A stretch of 64,000 bases of DNA from Bactericera cockerelli (GCA_024516035.1 CM044963.1:29605877-29669876); one strand, 5' to 3'; shown: positions 11,207 to 22,699, counted from the first letter of the stretch. The notes: generated by a model from the sequence alone, not told the origin. Translations and numbers: made by a program.

Positions 11207-11399
11207 TACAGGGTGTACAAAAAAAACTGTTTTTCAATGATTTTTTCAAAATTCATTATTTTGTATTAAAGTATTGATCCTCATTCCTTCTTGTCTCAAA
11301 AATGTTGAGCCTTGATGAACACGTTATTATTCCTCTGAAGCCAATATTATGAAATTTGAAAAAATCGTTGAAAAAAAGTTTCTTTCTACACCCTGTATG
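11207..11399. mobile_element. short mariner-like MITE
   Basis: A 193-bp element with inverted ends ATACAGGGTGTA and TACACCCTGTAT, with further complementary AAAACTGTTTTTCAATGATT-type stretches inside. The ends resemble those of the elements at 1769 and 33845. No coding capacity. Confidence 0.75.
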
Positions 11400-11444
11400 T
11401 TTTGATTGATTGAGCGACCAATTTATTATTGTTATAATAATAAT

Positions 11445-11670
11445 ACTCTTTAGTGGAAGGTAACCACCAGGTGAGGTTAATGCTCAAAGCATATTATTAG
11501 TTTTCATCATCATAGGGTGGCGTCATCGTGAACGATGGTAGCCAGACAGTGGAGGAATGACTCAGCACTTCTACCACTGTCTTTACAAGGAGGCTAATAA
11601 TTGACAAGGGCCCCCAGAACCAAGCCAATGCTGGTCTACTCCCTGTTTATAGTCCCCCAGCCAGACTATT
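11445..11670 (-). repeat. SINE-E tail and family K unit
   Basis: 11445-11500 is an inverted SINE-E tail (CTTTAGTGGAAGGTAACCAC). 11510-11670 is an inverted family K repeat with CATCGTGAACGATGGTAGCC, GACAGTGGAGGAATGA and a single ACTCCCTGTTTATAGTCCCC monomer. That monomer is tandemly amplified at 43930 and 57000. Confidence 0.65.
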
Positions 11671-11689
11671 AGTTTTACTATTATTATTA

Positions 11690-13290
11690 ACTTCTGTGCA
11701 ACTTTGGGTTGGGTGGAAGAGATTGCTATTGGCAATAACCCCGCCCTTTAGTTAGAACATATGTATATATTTTATTTTTTTTTTCTTGTTTATATTATTA
11801 ATACTGTCAATTTTGTATTTAATTTTTACCATTGTTTTTGTCTGTATATATTATGTTGTGCTAATAAAGAGTTTCTAAATAAATAAATAAATTGCTATTG
11901 GCAATAACCCCGCCCTTTAGTTAGGACATATGTTTATATTTTGTAAAAAATTGGTGATTTCAAGTCCACATATATTGAGGTGTCTTCGGGTGTAGGCCAG
12001 GGTAGCCATTCCGGTCCGCTTCTCTTTAGTCTTTTCTTCAACGATCTTCAAAAAGTGATCACCAATTCTTTTTTCCAGATGTTTGCTGATGACGTCAAAA
12101 TCTATCAGTCCATTTCTTCTGTTAACGATTGTTCATCTCTCCAGCAGGATCTGAATTCTTTCTTTCAGTGGCTTACATTCAATGGTTTGCAGCTTACTCT
12201 CAGTAAGTGTGCCGTCATGTACTTCTCTCAACGTAAGAAGATTATTGATTTTCAATATCATATTGACTCTCAAGCACTGAAGCATGTTGATCAGATCAAA
12301 GATCTTGGTATAATCTTTGACACCAAACTCTCTTTCTCTGAACATATTAAAAACCTCTCCATGCGTTGTCATAGGCTTCTCGGCTATATCTTCAGAACTT
12401 CCAAGGGTCTCTCTTCAAATTCATTTCGACTTCTTTATGTTGCTTTGGTCCGTAGTCTTCTGGAATATGGGTGTGTTGTTTGGTCCCCTCACTACCAAAT
12501 CTATGATCAAATGTTAGGTAGGGTGCAAAAACGCTTTCTCTCTTACTTCAATTATCGTTATCCTCTTTCATGTCCCAATGTCGCATCACTCAGGGATCGC
12601 CGTCTTTTTGCTGACTCCAGGTTCCTCAAAAACTTGGTTGACGGAGATGTTGACTGTGCCAAATTACTAAGTTTAGTGTCTTTCAGCTGTCATAGGAAAC
12701 TTCGGAGAGGAAATACATTCTACGTAACCTCGTGTAGCACCAATTATACATTTTATGCTCCTCTCAATAGAATGATGAGAGCTGAAAATCACACCCAGTA
12801 GTTTTGTTCCTGACTAAACTTATGACGTGCAAGGTTTTTACCTTGTGAAATGGCTTGACGACTGACGATCTCAACAATTTTGTGGAGTTTATTGTTTTTT
12901 ATATACCTAACTTGTTTTCTATCTTTCTAGTCATTTTAATTTATCTTACTTTAGTTTATTTTATTTATTTGACAATTTTTCTTGAATAAGAATATTTTAT
13001 TTGGTATTACCTATTTTATTTTACTTTTCGTTGTTTTAAAAACCAATTGTTCTTTAAGTCTTTGATATTGTAACCATATTTTTCATGTAAATGTTTTTAC
13101 TGTTGTAATTTGTAACCAGGATTCTTTCCGTTAATACAAGCCCGTTTATATTTATATTATATTTAGTTTATTTTTTTCTTGTTTATACTATTAATATTGT
13201 GAATTTTATATTTATTTTTTACCATGATTTGTCTGTATATATAATATATATGTATTATGTTCTACTAATAAACTGTTTCTAAATAAATAT
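11690..13290 (+). mobile_element. LINE 3' regions around an RT fragment
   Basis: 11690-11890 is a LINE 3' end (GGGTGGAAGAGATTGCTATT ... AATAAAGAGTTTCTAAATAA). A second partial copy starts at 11892 and abuts the RT frame at 11980; that copy's own 3' end, very like the first, is at about 13140-13290. This looks like two 5'-truncated copies of related elements in tandem within intron 3. Confidence 0.7.
11980..12801 (+). pseudogene. jockey/CR1-like reverse transcriptase fragment
   Basis: A 273-residue open frame covers the C-terminal half of a non-LTR reverse transcriptase. SSGVGQGSHSGPLLFSLFFN matches the G.PQGS.LGPLLF motif (with Val and His at usual Pro and Leu sites), FADDVKIY is the catalytic (F/Y)ADD box, then LQLTLSKC and VDQIKDLGIIFD, and the thumb/C-terminal VRSLLEYGCVVWSPH motif. 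It ends TFYAPLNRMM, typical of these proteins. The endonuclease and N-terminal RT are absent, so the copy is truncated and cannot move itself. Confidence 0.85.
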
Positions 13291-14419
13291 ATAAACTTTT
13301 CTTTCTTCTGTTTTGACTGATTGACTGACCGATATTTCTCCTCAAACTTTTCTTTCTTCTGTTTTGACTGACCGATGATATTTCTTCTCGTCCCAAACTC
13401 TTCTTTCTTCTGTTTTTCTTTGATTGACTGACCGATATTTCTTCTCGTCCCAAACTTTTCTTTCTTCTGTTTCGACTGATTGACTGACCGATATTTCTCC
13501 TCAAACTTTTCTTTCTTCTGTTTTGACTGACCGATGATATTTCTTCTCGTCCCAAACTTTTCTTTCTTCTGTTTTTCTTTGATTGACTGACCGATATTTC
13601 TTCTCGTCCCAAACTTTTCTTTCTTCTGTTTTGACTGACCGATATTTCTTCTCGTCCCAAACTTTTCTTTCTTCTGTTTTGACTGATTGACTGACCGATA
13701 TTTCTTCTCGTCCCAAACTTTTCTTTCTTCTGTTTTGACTGACCGATGATATTTCTTCTCGTCCCAAACTTTTCTTTCTTCTGTTTTTCTTTGATTGACT
13801 GACCGATATTTCTTCTCGTCCCAAACTTTTCTTTCTTCTGTTTCGACTGATTGACTGACCGATATTTCTTCTCGTCCCAAACTTTTCTTTCTTCTGTTTT
13901 TCTTTGATTGACTGACCGATATTTCTTCTCGTCCCAAACTTTTCTTTCTTCTGTTTTTCTTTGATTGACTGACCGATATTTCTTCTCGTCCCAAACTTTT
14001 CTTTCTTCTGTTTTGACTGACCGATATTTCTTCTCGTCCCAAACTTTTCTTTCTTCTGTTTTGACTGATTGACTGACCGATATTTCTCCTCAAACTTTTC
14101 TTTCTTCTGTTTTGACTGATTGACTGACCGATATTTCTCCTCAAACTTTTCTTTCTTCTGTTTTTCTTTGATTGACTGACCGATATTTCTCCTCCCCCCC
14201 CCCCCCCCCCCCCCCCCCCCAGGGAGAGAAAGGACCAAAGCATCATTGTGTCGGGAGATGATTTGTCTGTATATATATATATGATGTTCTACTAATAAAG
14301 AGTTTCTAAACAAATAAACTTTTCTGTCCTCTGTCTGATTGACTGACCGATATTTCTTCTCGTCCCAAACTTTTCTTTCTTCTGTTTTGTCTGTTTTGAC
14401 TGACCGATATTTCTCCTCG

Positions 14420-14454
<35 letters not shown>

Positions 14455-14652
14455 AGGGAGAGAAAGGACCAAAGCATCATTGTGTCGGGAGATGATTTGT
14501 CTGTATATATATATATGATGTTCTACTAATAAAGAGTTTCTAAACAAATAAACTTTTCTGTCCTCTGTCTGATTGACTGACCGATATTTCTTCTCGTCCC
14601 AAACTTTTCTTTCTTCTGTTTTGACTGACCGATATTTCTCCTCGCCCCCCAG
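13290..14652 (+). repeat. intron 3 acceptor-side array with copies of the exon 4 start
   Basis: Repeats of about 36-60 bp built from ACCGATATTTCTTCTCGTCC, CAAACTTTTCTTTCTTCTG and TGACTGATTGACTG, which is also the natural sequence just before exon 4. Two larger units (about 14209-14256 and 14454-14494) each contain a long poly(C) acceptor tract ending CAG, then the first ~36 nt of exon 4, before breaking into LINE-tail sequence. Minus-strand open frames of up to 413 codons across this array are repeat artefacts. Confidence 0.9.
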
Positions 14653-14809
14653 GGAGAGAAAGGACCAGAGCATCATTGTGTCGGGAGAGTCGGGGGCGGG
14701 CAAAACCGTGTCTGCCAAGTACGCCATGCGATACTTTGCCACCGTGGGGGGGAGTCAGACGGAGACCCAGGTGGAGAAGAAGGTGCTCGCCTCCAGTCCT
14801 ATCATGGAG
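14653..14809 (+). CDS. MYO5: myosin V exon 4 (P-loop)
   Basis: Encodes residues 162-214. [18 protein letters not shown] holds the ATP-binding P-loop GESGAGKT at residues 173-180, followed by [13 protein letters not shown] and [13 protein letters not shown]. Acceptor GCCCCCCAG|GG, donor ATGGAG|GTGAGA; enters phase 2, leaves phase 0. Copies of its 5' edge lie upstream and 13 copies of its 3' edge lie downstream, so both splice sites of this exon are duplicated. Confidence 0.97.
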
Positions 14810-14852
14810 GTGAGAAAAAAAAACAATACTTTCTTCTTTTTTAAAACTAATT

Positions 14853-14885
<33 letters not shown>

Positions 14886-17800
14886 AATACTTTCTATAGA
14901 ATGTAAGAAGGAGTAAAAAAGAAGAAGAATATGTTTCATGGTAACCCAGGTTGAGAAGAAAGTGCTCGCCTCCAGTCCCATCATGGAGGTGAGAAAAAAA
15001 CAATACTTTCTTCTTTTTTTAAACTAATTTCTTAAAAAAAAACAATACTTTCTTCTTTTTTTAAACTAATTTCTTAAAAAAAAACAATACTTTCTTCTTT
15101 TTTAAAACTAATTTCTTAAAAAAAATACTTTCTTCTTTTTTAAACTAATTTCTTTATAAAAAACAATACTTTCTTCTTTTTTAAAGTAATTTCTTAAAAT
15201 AAAAAAAAATACTTTCTTCTTTTTTTAAACTAATTTCTTAAATAAAATACTTTCTTCTTTTTTTAAACTAATTTCTTTATAAAAAAAACAATACTTTCTA
15301 TAGAATGTAAAAAAAAGTAAAAAAGAAGGAGATGTTTCACGGTAACTCAGGTGGAGAAGAAAGTGCTTGTGTTCAGTCCTATCATGGAGGTGAGAAAAAT
15401 AAACAATACTTTCTTCTTTTTTTAAACTAATTTCTTTAAAAAAAAAAAACAATACTTTCTATAGAATGTAAAAAGAAAAAGATGTTTCACGGTAACTCAG
15501 GTGGAGAAGAATGGCTTGTGTTAAGTCCTATCATGGAGGTGAGAAAAAAAAAACAATACTTCCTTCTTTTTTTAAACTAATTTCTTAAAAAAAAAATACT
15601 TTCTTTAGAATGTAAAAAGAAAAAATAAAAGATGTTTCACGGTAACTCAGGTGGAGAAGAAAGTGCTTGTGTTAAGTCCTATCATGGAGGTGAGAAAAAA
15701 AAACAATACTTTCATCTTTTTTTAAACTAATTTCTTTAAAAAAAAACAATACTTTCTCCTTTTTTAAAACTAATTTCTTTAATAAAACAATACTTTTTCT
15801 TTTTTTAAAAATAATTTCTTAAAAAAAAACAATACTTTCTCCTTTTTTAAAACTAATTTCTTAAAAAAAAACAATACTTTCTCCTTTTTTAAAACTTATT
15901 TCTTAAAAAAAGAACAACAATACTTTCTATAGAATGTAAGAAGGAGTAAAAAAAAAAGAAGAAGATGTTTCACGGTAACTCAGGTGGAGAAGAAAGTTCT
16001 CGCCTCCAGTCCTATCATGGAGGTGAGAAAAAAAACAATACGTTCTTCTTTTTTTTAAACTAATTTCTTAAAAAAAACAATACTTTCTATAGAATGTAAA
16101 AAGAAAAAGATGTTTCACGGTAACTCAGGTGGAGAAAAATGGCTTGTGTTAAGTCCTATCATGGAGGTGAGAAAAAAAACAATACTTTATTCTTTTTTTA
16201 AACTAATTTCTTTAAAAGAAAAACAATAGTTTTTATACAATGTAAAAAGAAGAAGAAAAAGATGTTTCACGGTAACTCAGGTGGATAAGAATGGCTTGTG
16301 TTAAGTCCTATCATGGAGGTGAGAAAAAAAAACAATACTTTATTCTTTTTTGAAACTAATTTCTTTAAAAATAAACAATACTTTCTATAGAATGTAAAAA
16401 GAAAAAGATGTTTCACGGTAACTCAGGTGGAGAAGAATGGCTTGTGTTAAGTCCTATCATGGAGGTGAGAAAAAAAAAACAATACTTTCTTCTTTTTTTA
16501 AACTAATTTCTTTAAAAGAAAAACAATAGTTTCTATAGAATGTAAAAAGAAGAAGAAAAAGATGTTTCACGGTAACTCAGGTGGAGAAGAAAGTGCTTGT
16601 GTTAAGTCCTATCATGGAGGTGAGAAAAAAAACAATACTTTCTTCTTTTTTAAAACTAATTTCTTTAAAAGAAAAACAATAGTTTCTATAGAATGTAAAA
16701 AGAAGAAGAAAAAGATGTTTCACGGTAACTCAGGTTTAGAAGAAAGTGCTTGTGTTAAGTCCTATCATGGAGGTGAGAAAAAAAAACAATACTTTCTTCT
16801 TTTTTTAAACTAATTTCTTAAAAAAAAAACAATACTTTCTATAGAATGTAAAAAGAAAAAGATGTTTCACGGTAACTCAGGTGGAAAAGAATGGCTTGTG
16901 TTAAGTCCTATCATGGAGGTGAGAAAAAAAAAACAATACTTCCTTCTTTTTTTAAACTAATTTCTTTAAAAGAAAAACAATAGTTTCTATAGAATGTAAA
17001 AAGAAGAAGAAAAAGATGTTTCACGGTAACTCAGGTGGAGAAGAAAGTGCTTGTGTTAAGTCCTATCATGGAGGTGAGAAAAAAAACAATACTTTCTCTT
17101 CTTTTTTAAAGTAATTTCTTTAAAAGAAAAAAAACAATACTTTCTATAGAATGTAAAAAGAAAAAGATGTTTCACGGTAACTCAGGTGGAGAAGAAAGTG
17201 CTCGCCTCCAGTCCTATCATGGAGGTGAGAGAAAAAAAAACAATACTTTCTTCTTTTTTTAAACTAATTTGTAGGGTAAGAACTAATTTGTAGGGTACGA
17301 AATACTAGATATAGATATGCCTTATGACAAACTTCTGAAAGTTATAGGTAGATAAATTAAAACCTGAATCAAACACAGGAAATTAGTTCATTTACACTGT
17401 TCACTTTAATAGTAGTAGTAGTAGCATCTTAGAATAGTTTATTAAAATAATATAATTGTATCTCGATGTTTTTCTTTTTTGTACTGTAAACTATCCTGAA
17501 TTTGAGAATATTATTATCTAATAAATAAATAAATAAAAAGATTAAGTTGATGAGATTAAAAAGATAAACTGAGATAAAAAAGATCAAGAACTCACGATAT
17601 TGTTTTCTAAGAAGAAGATCACAATCACCACTCTGGTCTGGTACAACAACAACAACACCAACGGATCTCTCGCTTTCAAACACTTGATAATAGATAACCG
17701 TTGGTGTAGGTAACAGCTGATTTGATTACATACACGTGCAGTCGTGCACATTGCAAACACGTGGAATACGTGGATGTTATAAGGCGTATCAAACATAATT

Positions 17801-18330
17801 TCTTTATATAAAAAACAATACTTTCTATAGAAAAAACAATAGTTTCTGTAGAAAGTAGAAAAAGTAAAAAAAAAAGAAGAAGCCAAGTTTTTTTATCTTC
17901 AAATAATTTCGATTTATATTTGTTTCCACGGTAACTCGGGTGGAGAAGAAAGTGCTTGTGTTCAGTCCAATCAGGGGGCTGAAAAAAATAATGTAACAAT
18001 ACTTCCAAAACAAAAAATACTTTCTATTGATTTTAAAAATAACTAAAACAAATAAAGCCAAGTTTTTATCTTCAAATTATTTCGATTTATATTTGTTTCA
18101 CGGAAACTCAGGTTGACAAGAAAGTGCTTGTGTCCAGTCATATCATGGAGCTGAGAAAAATAACAATACTTTCAACAACAAAAAAATACTTTCTATTGAT
18201 ATTAAAAATAACTAAAACAAATAAAGCCAAGTTTTTATCTTTAAATTATTTTCATTTATATTCGTTTCACAGAAACTCAGGTTGAGAAGAAAGGTCCTGT
18301 CCTATAATGGAGGTTAAAAAAAAACAATAC
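14810..18330 (+). repeat. intron 4 array of exon 4 3' ends with donors
   Basis: Thirteen clear copies (first ending near 14989, last near 17224) of a segment resembling the last 39 nt of exon 4 ([13 protein letters not shown]) followed by GTGAGA. Each is preceded by GTAACTCAG, which looks like an acceptor. Spacers are A/T blocks (ACAATACTTTCTTC, TTTAAACTAATTTCTT). Three decayed copies lie at about 17930-18320. Copies 1, 5 and 13 keep the exon-like CTCGCCTCCAGTCC; most others share a TTGTGTTAAGTCC variant. Confidence 0.93.
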
Positions 18331-18574
18331 TTTCTATTGAAAGTAAAAATAAAAAAAGAAGCCAAGTTTTTTTATCTTCGAATTATTTCGATTTCTATGT
18401 GTTTCACCAAGAGTTGTGTATAACTTCAAGTCGACGTAAATCTACCGCTCAAAAGTTATGCATCTTCCTTCCTATAAGACCTAATATAATTTCATTGAAA
18501 TGTCTTCGCGGATATCATGGATTTCTCGTATTTTTGATTTGGGTGAAAAATCAAAAACCCTACAAGAACTGTTA

Positions 18575-19042
18575 TCGTATTTGTTTTAATCACTTGCGTG
18601 ATATCGCAACTACTCAAACTCGCTTTATTAAATCTATGCTGAAACCGGGACTTGAACCACCGACCTCCAGGTTACAAGTCCGTCGCCTTAACGATCAAGC
18701 TACCGAGGTCGGTTAAACCTGCAAGAACTGAAAGATGCTATTCGACCTGGAAATCGAAACCTCTGTGGAACTAAGTCTAGAATTTGCATACTGTCTTAGA
18801 TGGGAAAAGCCGATGCTAAGTCATGACTTAAGTTCTCGATTTTGTCTATTTATTTCGCCCTTAATGTCTCATACTATTCCCCTCCACCCCCCAAAAGTTC
18901 TCATATGTATTTGTGTTAATCACTAATCACAATGTCACAACTGTTCAAATCGTTTTACCAAATCTACGCTGAAACCGCCGACTTGAACCACCGACCTCCA
19001 AGTTATAACTCCGCGCCTTATCGATCAAGCTACTGAGGTCAA
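18575..19042 (-). mobile_element. two SINE-B copies around a 130-bp MITE
   Basis: Minus-strand SINE-B copies lie at 18575-18715 and about 18905-19042 (both with the GGTTCAAGTC-type box). Between them, about 18738-18870 matches a diverged copy of the MITE family at 29794 (CTGTCTTAGATGGG, CTAAGTCATGACTTAAG, ATTTCGCCCTTA). Confidence 0.7.
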
Positions 19043-19067
19043 TGTCTCATACTATGTATTATAGTCT

Positions 19068-19268
19068 GTCCCGGTAGCTCAGTGGTAAAGGCGGCACGCT
19101 GTGAATCCAGAGATTCCAGAGGTCGAATGGGTTCGAAACCCAGCCGGGACATGACAAGTTATGCTCCCATTTGGGATTTTCACCACATAATAATACGTCT
19201 TGGACTTACTGCTGGAATAATGGGACTTTAATAGTCTTAATCGGGCAGTAAAAATAAGACGATATTTT
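19068..19268 (+). mobile_element. SINE-A copy
   Basis: GTCCCGGTAGCTCAGTGGTA head, B box GGGTTCGAAACCC with CCGGGAC acceptor arm, and the family A body with CGGGCAGTAAAAATAAGACG. It ends about 23 bp before the exon 5 acceptor. Confidence 0.88.
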
Positions 19269-19291
19269 TATCATATTCCATTTTGTTCCAG

Positions 19292-19511
19292 GCAATCGGC
19301 AACGCCAAAACCATTCGGAACGACAACAGTTCTCGGTTCGGCAAGTTCACACAGCTTCACTTCAACAAACACTTCCACATTATCGGCGCCTCCATGCGGA
19401 CCTACCTCCTCGAGAAGTCGCGAGTTGTGTTCCAAGCCAAGGACGAGCGGAACTATCACGTGTTCTACCAGCTGTGCACCGCGCGAGACAAGTACCCTTA
19501 CTTGTTGCTAG
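19292..19511 (+). CDS. MYO5: myosin V exon 5 (switch I)
   Basis: Encodes residues 215-287. [18 protein letters not shown] contains switch I (NDNSSRFGK, residues 224-232), which coordinates the nucleotide phosphates. It continues with [15 protein letters not shown] and [11 protein letters not shown]. Acceptor GTTCCAG|GC, donor TTGCTAG|GTAACC; phase 0 to phase 1. Joining here to exon 6 gives LLLG-DAPENFNY, which fits the family. The terminal CTTACTTGTTGCTAG is the seed of the 20-bp array that starts at the donor. Confidence 0.95.
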
Positions 19512-20297
19512 GTAACCTTACTTGTTGCTAGGTAACCTTACTTGTTGCTAGGTAACCTTACTTGTTGCTAGGTAACCTTACTTGTTGCTAGGTAACCTTA
19601 CTTGTTGCTAGGTAACCTTACTTGTTGCTAGGTAACCTTACTTGTTACTAGGTAACCTTACTTGTTGCTAGGTAACCTTATTCAAAGTTTATACCCTTAC
19701 TTGTTGCTAGGTAACCTTACTTGTTGCTAGGTAACCTTACTTGTTACTAGGTAACCTTACTTGTTGCTAGGTAACCTTATTCAAAGTTTATACCCTTACT
19801 TGTTGCTAGGTAACCTTACTCAAAGTTTATAGCTTTACTTGTTGCTAGGTAACCTTACTTGTTGCTAGGTAACCTTACTCAAAGTTTATACCCTTACTTG
19901 TTGCTAGGTAAGCTTACTCAAAGTTTATACCCTTACTTGTTGCTAGGTAACCTTACTCAAAGTTTATACCCTTACTTGTTGCTAGGTAACCTTACTCAAA
20001 GTTTATACCCTTACTTGTTGCTAGGTAACCTTACTTGTTGCTAGGTAACCTTACTTGTTGCTAGGTAACCTTATTCAAAGTTTATACCCTTACTTGTTGC
20101 TAGGTAACCTTACTCAAAGTTTATACCTTTACTTGTTGCTAGGTAACCTTACTTGTTGCTAGGTAACCTTACTTAAAGTTTATACCCTTACTTGTTGCTA
20201 GGTAACCTTACTCAAAGTTTGTACCCTTACTTGTTGCTAGGTAACCTTACTCAAAGTTTATACCCTTACTTGTTGCTAGGTAACCTTACTCAAAGTT
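19512..20297 (+). repeat. exon 5 donor-side 20-bp array
   Basis: Dozens of copies of GGTAACCTTACTTGTTGCTA, mixed with a longer variant that adds TCAAAGTTTATACC. Every copy recreates the exon 5 end plus GTAACC donor. A 20-bp period changes phase, and most copies contain in-frame TAG or TAA, so use of later donors would normally truncate the protein. Confidence 0.95.
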
Positions 20298-20333
20298 CAA
20301 GTTGTTAACATACAAAAGTATTATAAACAATTA

Positions 20334-20611
20334 TGAGTCTGGCTGGGGGACTTTAAACAGGGAGAAGACCAGTGTCTTGCTAGAGGACTATAAACAGAGA
20401 ACAGACTAGCCAACCCTTACAAGCCAGGCTAGCTTGCTGTTTCTTAAGAGCTTAATGGCTTATAAAGAAAAGTCCAAGTCCTCACGATGGTTGATCGCAC
20501 ATAGAAATATGTGGTTCAGGACGAGCCAACTTTGAAATAAAGTTGGCTGAAGACCATCACTCACCCCTCCAGCTGTAGCCAAGCTGGCTACAACAACAAC
20601 AACAACAACAT
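20334..20611 (+). repeat. family J dispersed repeat
   Basis: Contains GTCTGGCTGGGGGACTTTAA, GAGGACTATAAACAGAGAAC, AAGCCAGGCTAGCTTGC, GTCCTCACGATGG and GCTGTAGCCAAGCTGGCTAC. The same order, tandemly expanded and split by a SINE, is at 37728-38530. Confidence 0.75.
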
Positions 20612-20699
20612 AAACAATTATGATGTTGATGGAAGTAATGATTATTATATATATTTAAAAAAAAATAGAAATGTAAAGGATAGTAATAATAATTAACAC

Positions 20700-21240
20700 A
20701 GAATCTAGAACAAGACTGCATCCCACGACACAAAGACCATACTTCATAGGTGTGGCCCTTAGTGTGAGATGACGGCAGCCAAAAGAAACTAGCACAAGTT
20801 CAGTAAAATATTAATAATTAAAATGTTAAATAAATAAAATAATTTAAGTTATCATATTTGTGTTAAACCCTTTCGTGTCACAACTACTCAAACCAGCTTA
20901 ACTAAATCTTTGCTAAATTTTTAATTTTGTTTTCATTTTTAATTTTTTTGCCGCTGTTATATTGTTTCTTTCTTGGTATCGAACAGATGTTTACATTTGA
21001 TAATCTGTTGGTCACTTCTTCTTCTTCTTTCTTGTTATGCTGCATTTGTTGCTAGTCCTCTTCAGTTCCATTGTCCCCGGCTGGCTATGCTTTACTGAGA
21101 ATAAATTAATAAAGATTCGTTTCCCATGTTTCAATCCAAATAATAACCATAATTCAAATTTGTTACCGACCTCAGTAGTTTGATGGATAAGGCGGCGGAC
21201 TTGTAACCTGGAGGTCGGTGGTTCAAGTCCCTGTTAGGGT
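20700..21240. repeat. dispersed repeats including a segment duplicated in intron 11
   Basis: 20705-20840 matches repeats near 8786-8900 and 45450-45610 (CACGACACAAAGACCATACT). 20862-20912 is a SINE-B fragment (minus). 21062-21232, including a SINE-B head on the plus strand at 21166, is nearly identical to 31500-31670. Confidence 0.7.
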
Positions 21241-21254
21241 GCAGCATCTGTCGA

Positions 21255-21345
21255 GACTTATCCGCATTATACCTCTGAGGCGCTAAGTCATGGATTGCGT
21301 ACTATGTAAGATGCGGGTTGTCTTTTAATTTCGCCCTTAGTAAGG
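21255..21345. mobile_element. 130-bp MITE, partial
   Basis: Shares ACCTCTGAGGCGCTAAGTCA, GGATTGCGTACTATGTAAG and ATTTCGCCCTTA with the MITE family at 27182 and 29794, but one end is decayed. Confidence 0.6.
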
Positions 21346-21689
21346 CGAGTTTGAGTAGTTGTGTCATCACAAAAGTTGTTGTTGCGTAGAGTAGGGACAC
21401 CCGGTAGGTAGCTTGGAGCTCCACGTTCATCGCCCGAAACTGCACCAACAATCTCTCAACATGTGAGGCCCTCGAGCTCGAGGCAGTATTCTCCAAACCA
21501 AGTAAGTGCACAGTCGATTCTTTTTCTCTCTCTCTGTGTGCTGTGATCTTGCTCCCCTATCAAAGGAAACTTATATTTTCTCGTGGGCATCCCTTACAGT
21601 CCATGCCCTCCACAAGCTACCGTACATTTATTAATACAAAATTGATTAACACAAATATGATAAACTTTTTTATTTCTAATTTGTTTCAG

Positions 21690-21791
21690 ATGCCCCCGAA
21701 AATTTCAACTACATCAGAGAGTGCTGCGAGATTTACGGAATCAACGACGCAGAGGCGTTTGAGGAAACACAGCAAGCCCTTGTCACACTGG
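21690..21791 (+). CDS. MYO5: myosin V exon 6
   Basis: Encodes residues 288-321: APENFNYIRECCEIYG, then a TQQALVTLG end. It corresponds to the DNFNYT...ACTLLG helix region of myosin V motors. Acceptor TTGTTTCAG|AT, donor CTGG|GTAAGT; phase 1 to phase 1. No duplicated edge is seen around this exon. Confidence 0.93.
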
Positions 21792-21894
21792 GTAAGTTGT
21801 CATGCCAGACATTATTTATTTATTTTGACCTGGTTGCAGGGATTTCAGTGAAACCCTCACAATTAACACTGCGACCTCATTAGATCTATTGTGA

Positions 21895-22070
21895 CCAGAT
21901 GATTCTATTTGGTTTTAACGTCCTGATTGGGATAGATAGTCAGGACGGGGGTTTTACCCTCCATTCGCTGGGAATCGTACCAGCTACCCACATTAACCTC
22001 ACCCAGCCTAGGTAGGGCCGGAAATGCCAGCCTCACGTGTTTGGATGGAACAGAATTTTTCGAAATTTTC
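21895..22070 (+). mobile_element. SINE-F body
   Basis: GATTCTATTTGGTTTTAACG, CCCTCCATTCGCTGGGAATC, CACATTAACCTCACCCAGCC and GGGCCGGAAATGCCAG, in family order. No tRNA-like end is preserved. Confidence 0.6.
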
Positions 22071-22157
22071 TGAACGTGCTGAGAGTAATTTTGATTATTG
22101 GTTTCACTAATATTATGTTTCTTTTTTTACTTGCTGTAGTTTATTGGCAAAAAGTCA

Positions 22158-22188
<31 letters not shown>

Positions 22189-22351
22189 TGTAGGTACATA
22201 GTTAAAACTTACAAAAAATATGTGTGATATAAAATAAATAATCAAATTCGATTTTTATTTTGTTTTTCAATTTGGCGAAGTATTATTACTTATCACTATT
22301 CATTTTACAATATATTGTTTTATTTTTAAATTCCATTCCTTTGTATTCCAG

Positions 22352-22608
22352 GTTTCTCCGCTCTAGACCAGGAGGTCATATTCAGGGTTCTGAGTTCGAT
22401 TCTCCACCTGGGCAACATTGAGTTTCTTCCCGTCGGCAGCTCGCATGGGGACTCAGACGCCTGCACCATTGCCCCTCAGTCCTCCTCGTTGAGCCATGCC
22501 TGTGATATTCTCTACAACATAGACAGGGAAGCGATGAAGCGATGCCTCACCCACAGGAAGATAACCACTATGCAAGAGTCGTTCAACAAGCCCATGTCTG
22601 TGTTTGAG
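22352..22608 (+). CDS. MYO5: myosin V exon 7 (TEDS-site loop)
   Basis: Encodes residues 322-407: GFSALDQEVIFRVLSSILHL then GNIEF, an acidic/serine stretch, and HRKITTMQESFNKPMSVFE. Counting 16 residues back from DALAK in exon 8 places Glu397 at the TEDS position, as in other class V myosins, so actin activation should not need heavy-chain phosphorylation there. Acceptor TATTCCAG|GT, donor GAG|GTAACT; phase 1 to phase 0. Confidence 0.94.
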
Positions 22609-22699
22609 GTAACTACTAGAGTTTATTTTACTTATAACAATAAAAATATTACAATAAAAATAAAAAAAAATATAAAAATATTATTATAACTTAAAATTA

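Noticed and set aside
13212..14742. Long minus-strand open frames (344 and 413 codons) rich in [13 protein letters not shown] repeats
   Set aside because: They are translations of the intron 3 tandem array, antisense to the myosin gene. The repeat itself keeps the frames open, and there is no domain.
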